Positions 27,539-36,004 of a stretch of 64,000 nt of DNA are shown piece after piece. Source of the stretch: DASUPK01 sp963819715 (GTDB lineage: Bacteria > Actinomycetota > Thermoleophilia > Solirubrobacterales > 70-9); NCBI GenBank assembly GCA_963819715.1, contig CAWFXE010000003.1, positions 62,001 through 126,000 on the forward strand, written 5' to 3'. Each line of letters opens with the position of its first letter. Positions within the stretch are counted from its first letter, which is position 1. The notes beneath the pieces are model-generated. The model was not told where the DNA came from. It did no database searches and was given only the letters and a program-made list of their open reading frames with translations. The translations under genes and the position numbers were made by a program.

Positions 27539-28051
27539 ATGTCTCAGCTCAAGAGAGGCGCGGGCCGTTGGCTGATTCCGAGCGTCCTCGCCGCCGTGCT
27601 GGCGGCCGTCCTGCTGATCACGCCCGTGATCGCCGGGACGAAGGGGGTCACGGCCAAGAAGGTGAACAAGACGATCGCCAAGAAGACGAACGTGACGGTG
27701 CTGACGATCGCCGGTGCGCCGAACCTGAGCACGGCGCAGACCGTGCTGGGCACCCTGAGCCTCAGCCAGGGGGCCTACGACGTGACCAGCACGTTCGACG
27801 TGCGGCAGAACGCGGCCGGCGCCAGCATCCAGTGCGTCCTGCGCCTGAACGGCGTTGGCCAGGATCAGTCCGACACCTTCGTCGGCACGGGCACGATCTC
27901 GGACCAGAGCAGCGTTGCGATGGAGGTCGCCGGCCAGGCGAAGGCGGCCACGACCGCGCAGCTCCTCTGCTCGTCGACCCAGGCGGCGAACGTCAACCAT
28001 GCGGAGATCACGGCGCTGAAGGTCCCTGGAGTGAAGATCTTCCGGGGCTAG
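27539..28051 (+). CDS. Small exported protein of unknown function
   Basis: 170 residues from the ATG at 27539, which has a strong AAGGAGGG at 27527-27534. A signal or anchor segment (IPSVLAAVLAAVLLITPVIAG) is followed by TKGVTAKKVNKTIAKKTNV and a beta-rich body (TLSLSQGAYDVTSTFDVRQN) with two Cys (QCVLRL and LLCSS) that could pair. Nothing in it points to an enzyme. Its 3' end overlaps the gcvPB stop by 4 bp, tail to tail. Confidence 0.65.
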   Translation: MSQLKRGAGRWLIPSVLAAVLAAVLLITPVIAGTKGVTAKKVNKTIAKKTNVTVLTIAGAPNLSTAQTVLGTLSLSQGAYDVTSTFDVRQNAAGASIQCVLRLNGVGQDQSDTFVGTGTISDQSSVAMEVAGQAKAATTAQLLCSSTQAANVNHAEITALKVPGVKIFRG

Positions 28052-29577
28052 AGCGGCTGTCTGACGATGGGGTTGCGATTCGCCGCAACCTCGTCGAGAC
28101 GACGGACCGGGGTCGTGTAGGGCGCGCCCTGCGCGATCCCGGGATCGTCGCCAGCCTCGCCGAGGATCGAGTCGATCGCCTCGGCGAAGGCGTCGAGCGT
28201 CTCTCTCGTCTCGGTCTCGGTCGGCTCCACCATCAGGGCCTCGTCGACCAGCAGCGGGAAGTAGACGGTCGGCGGGTGCATGCCGTGGTCCAGCAGGCGC
28301 TTGGCGATGTCCAGCGTCTTGATCCCGAGCTCCTTCTTGGCGGGAGCGCCCGAGAGGACGAACTCGTGCATCGGGCGCTGCTCGAACGCGACCGGGGCGT
28401 ACTTGCCCGCCTTCCCCTCGCTCAGCTTCGCGAGCAGGTAGTTGGCGTTCAGCACCGCCGTCTCCGAGGCTTCTTGGAGGCCGTCGCCGCCGAGGCTGAG
28501 GATGTAGGCGTAGGAGCGGACGAAGACGCCGAAGTTGCCCTGGAAACCGCGCAGGCGTCCGATCGACTTGGGCCGGTCGAAGTCCAGGTCGAACGAGGGC
28601 TCTCCCCCGTTCTGCGGCTCGCGTCGGATGACCTGGGGACGCGGCAGGAACGGCTCGATCCTGTCCGAGCAGGCGATCGGACCCGCGCCGGGGCCACCGC
28701 CGCCATGAGGCTGCGAGAAGGACTTGTGCAAGTTGACGTGGACGATGTCGAAGCCCATGTCGCCCGGCCGCGAGCGGCCCATGATCGCGTTCAGGTTGGC
28801 GCCGTCGTAGTAGAGGGTCCCGCCGGCCTCGTGGACGATCGAGGCGATCTCCTCGATGTTCTCGTCGAAGAGTCCCAGCGTGTTCGGGTTGGTGAGCATC
28901 AGGCAGGCCGTGTCGTCCCCGGCCTTGGAGCGCAGGTCGTCGAGGTCGATGCCCCCGTTCTCATTGGAGGCGAGCTTCACCACCTCGTACCCGGCCATCG
29001 TCACGGTGGCGGGGTTGGTGCCGTGCGCGGTGTCCGGGGTGAGAACCTTGGTGCGGTCCTCGCCGCGGTCCGCGTGGTAGGCGCGGGTGAGCAGCAGCCC
29101 GGCGAGTTCGCCGTGCGAGCCGGCGGAAGGCTGCAGGCTGACGTGAGGCAGCCCGCAGATCTCCGACAGCGACTGCTGGAGCAGCCACATCAGCTCGAGG
29201 GCGCCCTGTGCCCGCCTCGGCTCCTGGGCCGGGTGCAGCCGTGCGTGGCCGGGCAGCGCAGCCACCCGCTCGTTGAGGCGGGGGTTGTGCTTCATCGTGC
29301 AGGAGCCGAGCGGGTAGAAGCCCGTGTCGAGGTCGAAGTTCCGCCGCGAGATCCGGTTGTAGTGCCGGAGGATCTCCGGCTCCGAGATCTCCGGGAGCTC
29401 CGCCGACTTCTCCCTCAGGAGGTTCTTCGGGATGAGCTCGTCGAGCGGCCGCTCGTCGACGCCCGGCTCGGGCAATGCGGCCGCTCGCCTGCCCTCTACG
29501 GAGCGCTCGTAGATCGTCGTGGCGCGGTCGCGCTGCATCGGGGTCTCCGTGATCTCTGGACCCAGCGGATTGCTCAT
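28048..29577 (-). CDS. gcvPB: Glycine dehydrogenase (decarboxylating) subunit 2
   Basis: PLP half of the split P-protein of the glycine cleavage system. The 509 residues include GFYPLGSCTMKHNPRLNE, SLQPSAGSHGELAGLLL, DTAHGTNPATVTMAGYEVV, YYDGANLNAIMG and VNLHKSFSQPHGGGGPG with the PLP lysine in HKSF. The start overlaps the gcvPA stop by 4 bp. Partners GcvH and GcvT are encoded 5-7 kb away in the same orientation. Confidence 0.96.
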   Translation of the reverse strand: MSNPLGPEITETPMQRDRATTIYERSVEGRRAAALPEPGVDERPLDELIPKNLLREKSAELPEISEPEILRHYNRISRRNFDLDTGFYPLGSCTMKHNPRLNERVAALPGHARLHPAQEPRRAQGALELMWLLQQSLSEICGLPHVSLQPSAGSHGELAGLLLTRAYHADRGEDRTKVLTPDTAHGTNPATVTMAGYEVVKLASNENGGIDLDDLRSKAGDDTACLMLTNPNTLGLFDENIEEIASIVHEAGGTLYYDGANLNAIMGRSRPGDMGFDIVHVNLHKSFSQPHGGGGPGAGPIACSDRIEPFLPRPQVIRREPQNGGEPSFDLDFDRPKSIGRLRGFQGNFGVFVRSYAYILSLGGDGLQEASETAVLNANYLLAKLSEGKAGKYAPVAFEQRPMHEFVLSGAPAKKELGIKTLDIAKRLLDHGMHPPTVYFPLLVDEALMVEPTETETRETLDAFAEAIDSILGEAGDDPGIAQGAPYTTPVRRLDEVAANRNPIVRQPL

Positions 29578-30959
29578 GACACCGCCCCCTCCGCCACCCG
29601 TGACCCCTTCAGGCCGGCGACGGCGCTTCCGAGCACCTCGGCGAGCCGGTCGATGTCCGCCCTGCTGCGGCGCTCGGTGATCGCGACGAGCAGGCCGTTC
29701 TCGTGCTCGGGGTAGTCGCGGCCCAGCGGATAGCCCGCGCCGATGCCCTCGGCGGCGCAGCGGTCGAGAACCTCCTGCACGGGGGCGTCGACGGCCACCG
29801 CGAACTCGCGGACCACAGGAGCGTCGTGCACGAGCTCCACGCCGTCGATCTGCGCGAGGCGCTCCCGCGCGTACGCCGTGCGGCGGACCAGCAGCTCACC
29901 CAGCTCGACGAAGCCCCGCTTGCCCAGCCAGGCCAGGTGGATCATCCCGGCCAGCGCGTTGAGCGCCTGGGCCGTGCAGATGTTGTGGGTCGCCTTCTCC
30001 CGGCGGATGTGCTGCTCGCGGGTCTGGAGGGTGAGCACGAAGCCGCGGCGACCGTCGACGTCGGTGGTCTCGCCCGCGATCCGGCCGGGCATGCGGCGAA
30101 TGTGCTCCTCGGTCGCGCAGAAGAAGCCGAACGAGGGACCGCCGTAGTCGAGCCGGTTGCCGAGCGGCTGTCCCTCGCCGACCGCGATGTCCGCCCCGCA
30201 TTCGCCCGGAGGCTTGAGGATCGAGAGCGCGATCGGGTCACATGCGACGACCACGAGGGCGCCATGCTCCTTCGCCGTAGCGCCGAGCGCCTCGATGTCC
30301 TCGACTGCCCCCAGGAAGTTCGGTTGCTGCAGGAAGACGGCGGCGGTCTCGTCGTCGATCGCCTCGGCTAGAGCGGCCGCGTCGGTCTGGCCGCCGTCCA
30401 CCGGGACCTCGAGCAGCTCGCTCCCATAACCCGCCCCGTAGGTGACGAGCGATTCGCGACTGTGGGGATGGACGCCGCGCGAGGCGACGAGCTTCTTCCG
30501 CCCGGTCGCGCCGATCGCGAGGTAGGCGGCGGAGGCAACGGCGGACGGCCCCTCGTACAGCGCCGCGTTGGAGACGGGCAGGCCGGTGAGCTCCGACATC
30601 GCCGTCTGGAACTCGAACATCACCTGCAGGCCGCCCTGGGAGATCTCGGGCTGATAGGGCGTGTAGGGCGTCAGGAACTCGGAGCGGCCGATGATGGCGT
30701 CAACAAGCGCCGGCACGTAGTGGTCGTACATCCCCGCGCCGAGAAAGCTCGTCTCGGCCTCGGCGTGCGCGTTCCGCGCTGCGAGCCCGGCGAGCCGGTC
30801 GTACACCTCGGTCTCGGGCTTGCCGTCCGGCAGCTCGAGCGTGCGCCCGAACCGAACGGCCTCGGGGATGACGTCGAAGAGCTCGTCGATCGACGAGACG
30901 CCGATCGTCTCGAGCATCTCCTGGCGGTCCCGATCGGTTGCGGAGGTGTAGCGGCTCAC
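29574..30959 (-). CDS. gcvPA: Glycine dehydrogenase (decarboxylating) subunit 1
   Basis: Second half of the split P-protein, without PLP. The GTG at 30959 gives SRYTSATDRDRQEMLETIGV, the family start; then FLGAGMYDHYVPALVDAII, TPYQPEISQGGLQVMFEFQ and GLPVSNAALYEGPSA, and a C-terminal AEGIGAGYPLGRDYPE. About 461 residues, usual size. The longer reading frame to 31022 would run through the hairpin upstream and is unlikely. It is coupled to gcvPB. Confidence 0.95.
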   Translation of the reverse strand: MSRYTSATDRDRQEMLETIGVSSIDELFDVIPEAVRFGRTLELPDGKPETEVYDRLAGLAARNAHAEAETSFLGAGMYDHYVPALVDAIIGRSEFLTPYTPYQPEISQGGLQVMFEFQTAMSELTGLPVSNAALYEGPSAVASAAYLAIGATGRKKLVASRGVHPHSRESLVTYGAGYGSELLEVPVDGGQTDAAALAEAIDDETAAVFLQQPNFLGAVEDIEALGATAKEHGALVVVACDPIALSILKPPGECGADIAVGEGQPLGNRLDYGGPSFGFFCATEEHIRRMPGRIAGETTDVDGRRGFVLTLQTREQHIRREKATHNICTAQALNALAGMIHLAWLGKRGFVELGELLVRRTAYARERLAQIDGVELVHDAPVVREFAVAVDAPVQEVLDRCAAEGIGAGYPLGRDYPEHENGLLVAITERRSRADIDRLAEVLGSAVAGLKGSRVAEGAVS

Positions 30960-30988
30960 CGCAGACAATCGTAGTGAGAGGCGCAGCC

Positions 30989-31020
30989 GGCCCCCGGAGC
31001 GCCTCCGCGCCCTGGGGGCC
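30989..31020 (-). terminator. Strong GC hairpin after the phosphoesterase gene
   Basis: Outer arms GGCCCCC (30989-30995) and GGGGGCC (31014-31020) continue inward for about 14 pairs with one mismatch and a CTCC loop. It begins 15 bp past the phosphoesterase stop. No U-run follows, as is usual for actinobacterial terminators. It also lies only 29 bp before the gcvPA start, so a role in the gcvPA leader is an alternative. Confidence 0.5.
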
Positions 31021-31034
31021 ATGCCGGCCTCGAA

Positions 31035-32555
31035 TCAGTGCCGCGGGTGCCTCCGCTGACCCGTTTCGGGATCGAGGAACAGCCGGCCATCACGCCGCTC
31101 ATGGCCGAACGAGAACATCCCGTTGAGGGAGCCCGCGCTGGCGTCGAACGACTGGTTGCCGATCCGACCGGTCCCCCAGTTGTCCTCGATGAAGCGCAGG
31201 ACCGATGTCTGGTCAGTGACCGAGTGATCGACGTAGTTCCGCCGCGCGAACGGCGAGATCACCAGGAGCGGCTGGCGCGGGCCGTAGCCGCAGCGGTCCT
31301 GGTGGGCGCCCGGCTGGGTGGTGCCGCAGAGCCCCGCCCCGAACAGGGCGTCGTTCACCGGGTCGCTGGACGGGTTGACGATCGGGCTCATCTGATGGTC
31401 GTACCAGCCGTCGGAGTCGTCGTAGAGGATCACCACGGCGGTGTTCTTCCAGCTGTCCATCACCTGGAGCCGGTTGATCGTGTCCACCAGGAAGTGCTGC
31501 TCATCCAGCGGATCCGAGTAGCCGGCGTGGCCGTCCTGGTAGGCGGCGGCCTTCAGGAAACTCACCGCGGGCAGGCGGCCGGACTTCGCGGCCTGCCAGA
31601 ACGCCGGCAGGTCGTACTGGTGGTTAGCCCGATCGGTCCTGCCGATCATCGAGGGTGAGCTCGGCGGCAGATGCTGCGGGTTCGCCGTTGAGCTGTAGTA
31701 CTGGAACGGCTCGTGGTGCGGGATGTAGTCCGCGCTCGTCCCGCCCCCGATGTTGGCGTGACTGCCGTGGCAGTCGTCGAAGCCGCCCTCGAACCACCCC
31801 CACGTGACCCCTTTCGCGTTGAGGAGATCGCCGACGTTCCGGTTGTTCGGGTCGGTCGACATCGTGTTGTCGCGCGTGTCGCAGATGTCCCCGGACGGCT
31901 GCGGATCACCGATCACTGTCCCGTTCGAGGTGACCGCGGAACTGGTCTGTGCGAACCCATGAGTCTGGCCGCTGATCAGATTGATCGCGCCCGGTGACGA
32001 CGGTCCGAAGACCGTGTCGTAGGAGTTGTCGCTCATCGCGAAGTGCTGCGCGTAGTTCCACAGTCCCGTCACGGTGTTGCCGTCGTAGTAGTCCATGACC
32101 AGGCCCGGCTTGCCGATGTCCGGCGGCGGGCAGGACTCTCGCTGGGTGAACTCGACGAACCTGTCCATCAGGCCGCCGTCGAACGCCTGCTGCTCCAGCT
32201 TGTAGCCGTGACCCTGATCGCAGGTGAGCGCCTCGGAGCGACCGAGTCGCTCGGGGTTCGCCGCGTTCGGGTTGCTGGCCAACAGGCCTCCGGTCAGACC
32301 GTTGACGTTCGGCGTCCGGCGGGCCGGCACGAAGCGGGGCTCGCCCGGCGGGTTCGTGGCGTTCGGGTAGGTCCCGAAGTAGTGATCGAAGGAGACGTTC
32401 TCCTGGAAGACCACGACCAGGTGCTTGATTGGCGTCGCGGCGCCGTGCTCCGACCTGCGGGCCGAGCGCGGGTGCCCCGGCGACCCCATGGCGATGCTCG
32501 TCACGGTCAAAGCCGCCAGGAGCCCGAAGGCGACCGACATCGATCTGCGATGCAT
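31035..32555 (-). CDS. Secreted phosphoesterase (phospholipase C/acid phosphatase family)
   Basis: 506 residues from the ATG at 32555, preceded by AGGAGGG three bases upstream. A signal peptide (SVAFGLLAALTVTSIAMG) leads into the family start IKHLVVVFQENVSFDHYFGTYPN, whose ENxSFDHYFG carries the metal-binding Glu and Asn. Later come NSYDTVFGPSSPGAINLISG, VVILYDDSDGWYDHQMSP (metal Asp and His) and PLLVISPFARRNYVDHS. Family members cleave phospholipids or phosphomonoesters outside the cell; the substrate here is unknown. It is not in an operon with the gcv genes, given the hairpin downstream. Confidence 0.88.
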   Translation of the reverse strand: MHRRSMSVAFGLLAALTVTSIAMGSPGHPRSARRSEHGAATPIKHLVVVFQENVSFDHYFGTYPNATNPPGEPRFVPARRTPNVNGLTGGLLASNPNAANPERLGRSEALTCDQGHGYKLEQQAFDGGLMDRFVEFTQRESCPPPDIGKPGLVMDYYDGNTVTGLWNYAQHFAMSDNSYDTVFGPSSPGAINLISGQTHGFAQTSSAVTSNGTVIGDPQPSGDICDTRDNTMSTDPNNRNVGDLLNAKGVTWGWFEGGFDDCHGSHANIGGGTSADYIPHHEPFQYYSSTANPQHLPPSSPSMIGRTDRANHQYDLPAFWQAAKSGRLPAVSFLKAAAYQDGHAGYSDPLDEQHFLVDTINRLQVMDSWKNTAVVILYDDSDGWYDHQMSPIVNPSSDPVNDALFGAGLCGTTQPGAHQDRCGYGPRQPLLVISPFARRNYVDHSVTDQTSVLRFIEDNWGTGRIGNQSFDASAGSLNGMFSFGHERRDGRLFLDPETGQRRHPRH

Positions 32556-32683
32556 GAGCCCTCCTGATTCGAGTTGACTGGAGTGGCCCCGTATCGGCGT
32601 TTTCTCCCGCCTCCCCGGCTTCTCCCGGCCGCAGGTGATTCTGCGATGTGGCCGACCGGCGGGGGTTGCCGAGGCGTGAACGG

Positions 32684-33037
32684 CTAGCTGGGTTCCTCGT
32701 TGGGCTCCTGGGCGCGATAGGTGACCACCTCGACACGCTCCAGGGTGACCATCCCCTCCGCCACCATCTCGTCGATCCTGGGCATGATCGCCTCGATCCG
32801 CTCAGCTGTGTCAGCGACCTCGATGACGATCGGGAGATCCTCGGAGAGGCGCAGGATGCGGGCGGTGTGCAGGTGTGAGGTCGCGCCGAACCCCTCGATG
32901 CCGCGCAGCACCGTCGCCCCGGCCATCCCCTCCTCCCGGAGCATCTCCACGATCGCCTGGTAGAGCGGCTTGTGCCCGTGCTTGTCGGACTCGCCGATGA
33001 AGATGCGCAGCAGCTTGCCCTCGCCCTCCAGCTTCAC
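32684..33037 (-). CDS. DUF190-family small protein paired with CrcB
   Basis: 117 residues: GKLLRIFIGESDKHGHKPLYQAI, GMAGATVLRGIEGFGATSHLH and LPIVIEVADTAERIEAIMP are the DUF190 hallmarks, a PII-like ferredoxin fold. DUF190 genes often stand beside crcB, and here the start overlaps the crcB stop by 4 bp, so both belong to the fluoride-controlled unit. The molecular role of DUF190 is not settled. Confidence 0.88.
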   Translation of the reverse strand: MKLEGEGKLLRIFIGESDKHGHKPLYQAIVEMLREEGMAGATVLRGIEGFGATSHLHTARILRLSEDLPIVIEVADTAERIEAIMPRIDEMVAEGMVTLERVEVVTYRAQEPNEEPS

Positions 33038-33405
33038 AGCGTCCTCCCGAGCGCCAGGCCGAGAGCAGCAGCAAGTAGACCGAGAGCCAACATCCCGACA
33101 GAGTTCATCAGAGCGAGGCCGATCACCCCGTCCTCAGCCAGCTTGACGCTCTCGTAGGTGTAGGTCGAGAACGTCGTGAACGAGCCCAGGTAGCCGATGC
33201 CGAGCGCGACTCGCCAATCCGAGCTCAGAATGAGGCGCTCGGTGGTCAGGGCCACGACGACTCCGAGGGCGAACGCGCCGAGCAGGTTCACTGCGAACGT
33301 GCCCCATGGGAATTGGCCGTGGGTCAGATCGCTGACCCAGCCATCGAGCGCGTAGCGGCTGACCGCCCCCGCGGCGCCGAAGATCGCGATCAACGCGTAT
33401 GTCAC
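33034..33405 (-). CDS. crcB: Fluoride channel CrcB (Fluc)
   Basis: 123 residues with four membrane segments and the Fluc signatures GAAGAVSRYALDGWV, QFPWGTFAVNLLGAFALG (pore Asn) and GYLGSFTTFSTYTYES (the Phe-box FTTFST). Dual-topology homodimers or paired subunits expel fluoride. Only one crcB is present here, suggesting a homodimer. A fluoride riboswitch lies in the 5' leader, starting about 30 nt upstream of the ATG. Confidence 0.95.
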   Translation of the reverse strand: MTYALIAIFGAAGAVSRYALDGWVSDLTHGQFPWGTFAVNLLGAFALGVVVALTTERLILSSDWRVALGIGYLGSFTTFSTYTYESVKLAEDGVIGLALMNSVGMLALGLLAAALGLALGRTL

Positions 33406-33435
33406 TGAGGACCTCCTGGTGTCGTCGACATCGGG

Positions 33436-33491
33436 GTAGAGGCCATCAGCGGCGCTGACCGCGGTTAGGAGCGAGCCTCATCGCTCGGGGC
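33436..33491 (-). promoter_or_regulatory. Fluoride riboswitch (crcB motif)
   Basis: Read on the minus strand the leader shows the conserved elements in order: GAGCGATGAGGCTCGCTC (stem with GAUG), then CTAACCGC, then a short GC stem, then GCTGATGGCCTCTAC. These match the crcB-motif consensus (GAUG, AACCGC, GCUGAUG, CUCCUAC-like) closely. It lies directly upstream of crcB-DUF190 and should switch them on when fluoride is bound. A TATCCT about 7 nt before the motif could be the -10 box. Confidence 0.92.
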
Positions 33492-33510
33492 GGCAGGATA
33501 GAGGAGCCCT

Positions 33511-33717
33511 TCAGTCGCGGTCGTGCTTTCGCGTCGCCCGCCAGACCGAGACCACGAGCAGCACCGCCACGGCAACCGGCATCACGATCCAGGCTGCACC
33601 TCCGCCGCCGACCAGCGCCGTCAGCCCCAGCGCGGCCACCACGCCCGCGGCCGTCATCCAGTCGTCGCCCGCGATGAACTCCCAGATCCCGACGACCGCG
33701 TCCTGGGCCCGCCTCAC
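33511..33717 (-). CDS. Small two-helix membrane protein
   Basis: 68 residues with two hydrophobic segments (MTAAGVVAALGLTALVGGGG and AAWIVMPVAVAVLLVVSVW) and a charged tail RATRKHDRD. Unrecognised. The start overlaps the stop of the following (upstream-transcribed) membrane protein gene by 4 bp, so the two are co-translated. It ends 19 bp before the fluoride riboswitch, whose promoter probably lies in its 3' end. Confidence 0.65.
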   Translation of the reverse strand: MRRAQDAVVGIWEFIAGDDWMTAAGVVAALGLTALVGGGGAAWIVMPVAVAVLLVVSVWRATRKHDRD

Positions 33718-34463
33718 GTCGCGAGCACCTCACCCTCGGGCGCGGGCCGGCGGAAGGCCCGGACCAGCAGCAGCGAGAAGACGAGCACCGCCGGGACGAT
33801 GACGAGCAGCGCGGCATCGCCCCCCGGCCAGTCGGCGCCCGCGCCCTCGGATCCCCAGAAGATCCCGAACGAGGTCAGCATCACGCCGACGCTGAACTTC
33901 ATGGCGTTCTCCGGCGCTCGCGCCAACGGAGCTCGGATGGCGACTCCGGCGGCCGCCACCAGCAGGACCGCCGCAGTCGCGGCCACCGCCGCCAGGCCGA
34001 TCCGGTGCTGGTTCCCCCCGAAGGTCAGCGCGATGAAGACGACCTCCAGTCCCTCGAGCAGCACAGCCTTGAACGCGATCGTGAAGGAGTAGCCATCGAA
34101 GACGTCGTCGGGTGCGCCCGCTGCCGACGCGGCGGCGGCCTCCTCGCGGAAGATCTCGTCCTCGTCGTGCAGCGCCTTGATCCCGGCACCCCGCAGGATC
34201 GCCTTGCGCAGCCACTGCAGGCCGAAGACCAGCAGCAGGCCGCCGACGACGAGGCGCAGCGTGTCGAACGGGAGTGAGGTCAACCGGGGGCCGAGGATTG
34301 CGGTGGTCGCCGCGAGGGCGATCACGGCGGCGGCAGAGCCACTCAGCGCGGAGCGCCAGCTGCGGGTCGTGCCCACCGCGAGCACGATCGTCAGTGCCTC
34401 GATCGCCTCCACCGTGCAGGCGAGGAGGACCGAAACTGCGAGCCCTAGCTCCTGGCCGCTCAC
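33714..34463 (-). CDS. Polytopic membrane protein, COG4280-like
   Basis: 249 residues with about six or seven membrane helices. Two related half-repeats are visible: LLACTVEAIEALTIVLAVG near the start and AVLLEGLEVVFIALTFGGNQ in the middle, each with paired Glu in a helix (E-x-x-E-A and E-G-L-E-V). That plan resembles cation exporters of the GDT1/TMEM165 or LysE sort, but I recognise only the uncharacterised COG4280 group. Its function is unknown. It lies 24 bp after gcvH. Confidence 0.6.
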   Translation of the reverse strand: MSGQELGLAVSVLLACTVEAIEALTIVLAVGTTRSWRSALSGSAAAVIALAATTAILGPRLTSLPFDTLRLVVGGLLLVFGLQWLRKAILRGAGIKALHDEDEIFREEAAAASAAGAPDDVFDGYSFTIAFKAVLLEGLEVVFIALTFGGNQHRIGLAAVAATAAVLLVAAAGVAIRAPLARAPENAMKFSVGVMLTSFGIFWGSEGAGADWPGGDAALLVIVPAVLVFSLLLVRAFRRPAPEGEVLAT

Positions 34464-34487
34464 GGGGACGGCCTCATGGGCGTCAGG

Positions 34488-34883
34488 CTAGTCGGAGTCC
34501 TCGAGGAGCTTCTTGTAGGCGCCGACGTCCATCAGGGAATCGGCCTCTGAGGGGTCCGAGAGCTTCACCTTGATCATCCAGCCCTCCCCGTAGGGGTCCT
34601 GGTTGATCTTCTCCGGGTTCTCCGCCAACGCCGAGTTCACTTCGGTCACCTCGCCCGAGAGCGGCGCATAGACGTCGGAGACCGCCTTGACGGACTCGAC
34701 CTCGGCATAGGCCTCATCCTTCTTCACTTCCTTGCCGGCATCCGGCGGCTCGTAGAAGACGACCTCGCCAAGGGCGTCCTGCGCGTACCAGGTCACACCG
34801 AAGGTGGCGGTGTCGCCCTCGATGCGCGCCCAGTCGTGCTCTGGGTGGTAGCGGAGATCTTCGGGATAGCTCTCGTCGGCCAT
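34488..34883 (-). CDS. gcvH: Glycine cleavage system H protein
   Basis: 131-residue lipoyl carrier. YPEDLRYHPEHDWARIEGD opens the fold. The lipoylated lysine is in VESVKAVSDVYAPLSGEV, and EGWMIKVKLSDPSEADSLMD follows. The ATG at 34883 gives ADESYPEDL; a longer open frame upstream runs into gcvT and is rejected. It is 13 bp after the gcvT stop. Confidence 0.96.
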   Translation of the reverse strand: MADESYPEDLRYHPEHDWARIEGDTATFGVTWYAQDALGEVVFYEPPDAGKEVKKDEAYAEVESVKAVSDVYAPLSGEVTEVNSALAENPEKINQDPYGEGWMIKVKLSDPSEADSLMDVGAYKKLLEDSD

Positions 34884-34896
34884 CGGTCGCTGAAAC

Positions 34897-35982
34897 CTAT
34901 CCGTCCTTGGAATAGAGCGGTCGCTCGCGGATCTCGGCGGCGCGCCGCCTGCCGCGGACGTCGATCTCGATCGCGGTCCCGGGCTCGGCCAGATCGCTGC
35001 GGACGTACCCCATTCCGATGCCGACATCGAGGGATGGCGAGAGGGTCCCGCTCGTCACCACCCCGACCTCATCGTCATCGGAGACGATCGGGTTGCCCTG
35101 CCGGGGAATCCCGGCGCCGGTGACCACGAAGGGCTCGAGCACCTCCTTCGGGCCCTCCTCGCGCACCTTCCGGCACGCCTCCGCACCGATGAACCCGGTT
35201 TCCTCCTTGACGCACCATCCGAGCCCCGCCTCGATCGGGGTGTGCTGGTCCGTCAGGTCGTTGCCGTAGAGGCAGTAGTTGACCTCGAGGCGGAGGGTGT
35301 CCCGGGCCCCCAGTCCCGCCGGTCCGGCGCCACCGCCGATCAGGGCGTCCCAGACCGTCGTGGCGTCCTCGGGCGCCATCAGCAGCTCGACCCCGTCCTC
35401 ACCGGTGTAACCCGTCCCGCAGACGAGATTCGGCGCGCCGGCGACAGGCAGCTCCGCGGTCTTGAAGCGGGGCGGGAGCTCGCCTTCGGTAAGGCGCTGG
35501 ACGATCTGGCGCGCCTCCGGCCCCTGTACCGCGAGCATCGCGTAGGCGTCGATCCTGTCGCGCACCTCGGCGTCCGCGAACTCGACCGCGTGCGCCTCGA
35601 ACCACTCGAGGTCGCGCTCGTGGTTCGCCGCGTTGGTCACGGTCAGGTAGCGGTCCTCCCCGAGGCGGTAGGTGAAGAGGTCGTCGAGCACTCCGCCGTC
35701 CTCGCGGCAGAGGCACGAGTACTGAGCTCCCCCGATGGCGATCTTTGAGACGTCGTTGGAGAGCAGCCGCTGGAGCAGCTCGGCCGCCTGAGGGCCCTGC
35801 GTCTCGATCTCGCCCATGTGGGAGACGTCGAAGACGCCGCAGCCGTTGCGCACCCTCAGGTGCTCCGCCTTGATCCCGTCGTACTCGACGGGCATCTCCC
35901 AGCCGGCGAACGGCACCAGCTTGGCGCCGGCCGCGACGTGGGCCTCGTACAGAGGCGTTCTCTTCAGCGTCCCTGCTTCCAC
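34897..35982 (-). CDS. gcvT: Glycine cleavage system T protein (aminomethyltransferase)
   Basis: Moves the aminomethyl carbon to THF, releasing ammonia. It has LKRTPLYEAHVAAGAKLVPF and AGWEMPVEY at the start, VFDVSHMGEIETQGPQAAEL, LAVQGPEARQIVQRL, TGYTGEDGVELLM and GLGARDTLRLEVNYCLYG with the catalytic Asp region. The start is probably the GTG at 35982, giving about 361 residues. Only 22 bp separate it from the divergent start at 36005, which leaves no room for a glycine riboswitch or a normal promoter between them. Confidence 0.93.
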   Translation of the reverse strand: MEAGTLKRTPLYEAHVAAGAKLVPFAGWEMPVEYDGIKAEHLRVRNGCGVFDVSHMGEIETQGPQAAELLQRLLSNDVSKIAIGGAQYSCLCREDGGVLDDLFTYRLGEDRYLTVTNAANHERDLEWFEAHAVEFADAEVRDRIDAYAMLAVQGPEARQIVQRLTEGELPPRFKTAELPVAGAPNLVCGTGYTGEDGVELLMAPEDATTVWDALIGGGAGPAGLGARDTLRLEVNYCLYGNDLTDQHTPIEAGLGWCVKEETGFIGAEACRKVREEGPKEVLEPFVVTGAGIPRQGNPIVSDDDEVGVVTSGTLSPSLDVGIGMGYVRSDLAEPGTAIEIDVRGRRRAAEIRERPLYSKDG

Positions 35983-35991
35983 GTGCGGGAC

Positions 35992-35997
35992 GATACT
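35992..35997 (+). promoter_or_regulatory. Candidate -10 box of the SnoaL-like gene
   Basis: GATACT with 7 nt to the ATG at 36005, the leaderless spacing also seen at 3484 and 9252. It lies inside the 22-bp gap to gcvT. Confidence 0.35.
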
Positions 35998-36004
35998 GCC
36001 GGGT

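Noticed and set aside
27481..29715. Very long plus-strand open frame opposite gcvPB (about 744 codons)
   Set aside because: It is the antisense of an intact GcvPB with full motifs; it has no recognisable domain and is Gly/Arg/Asp-rich, as expected from high GC at third positions.
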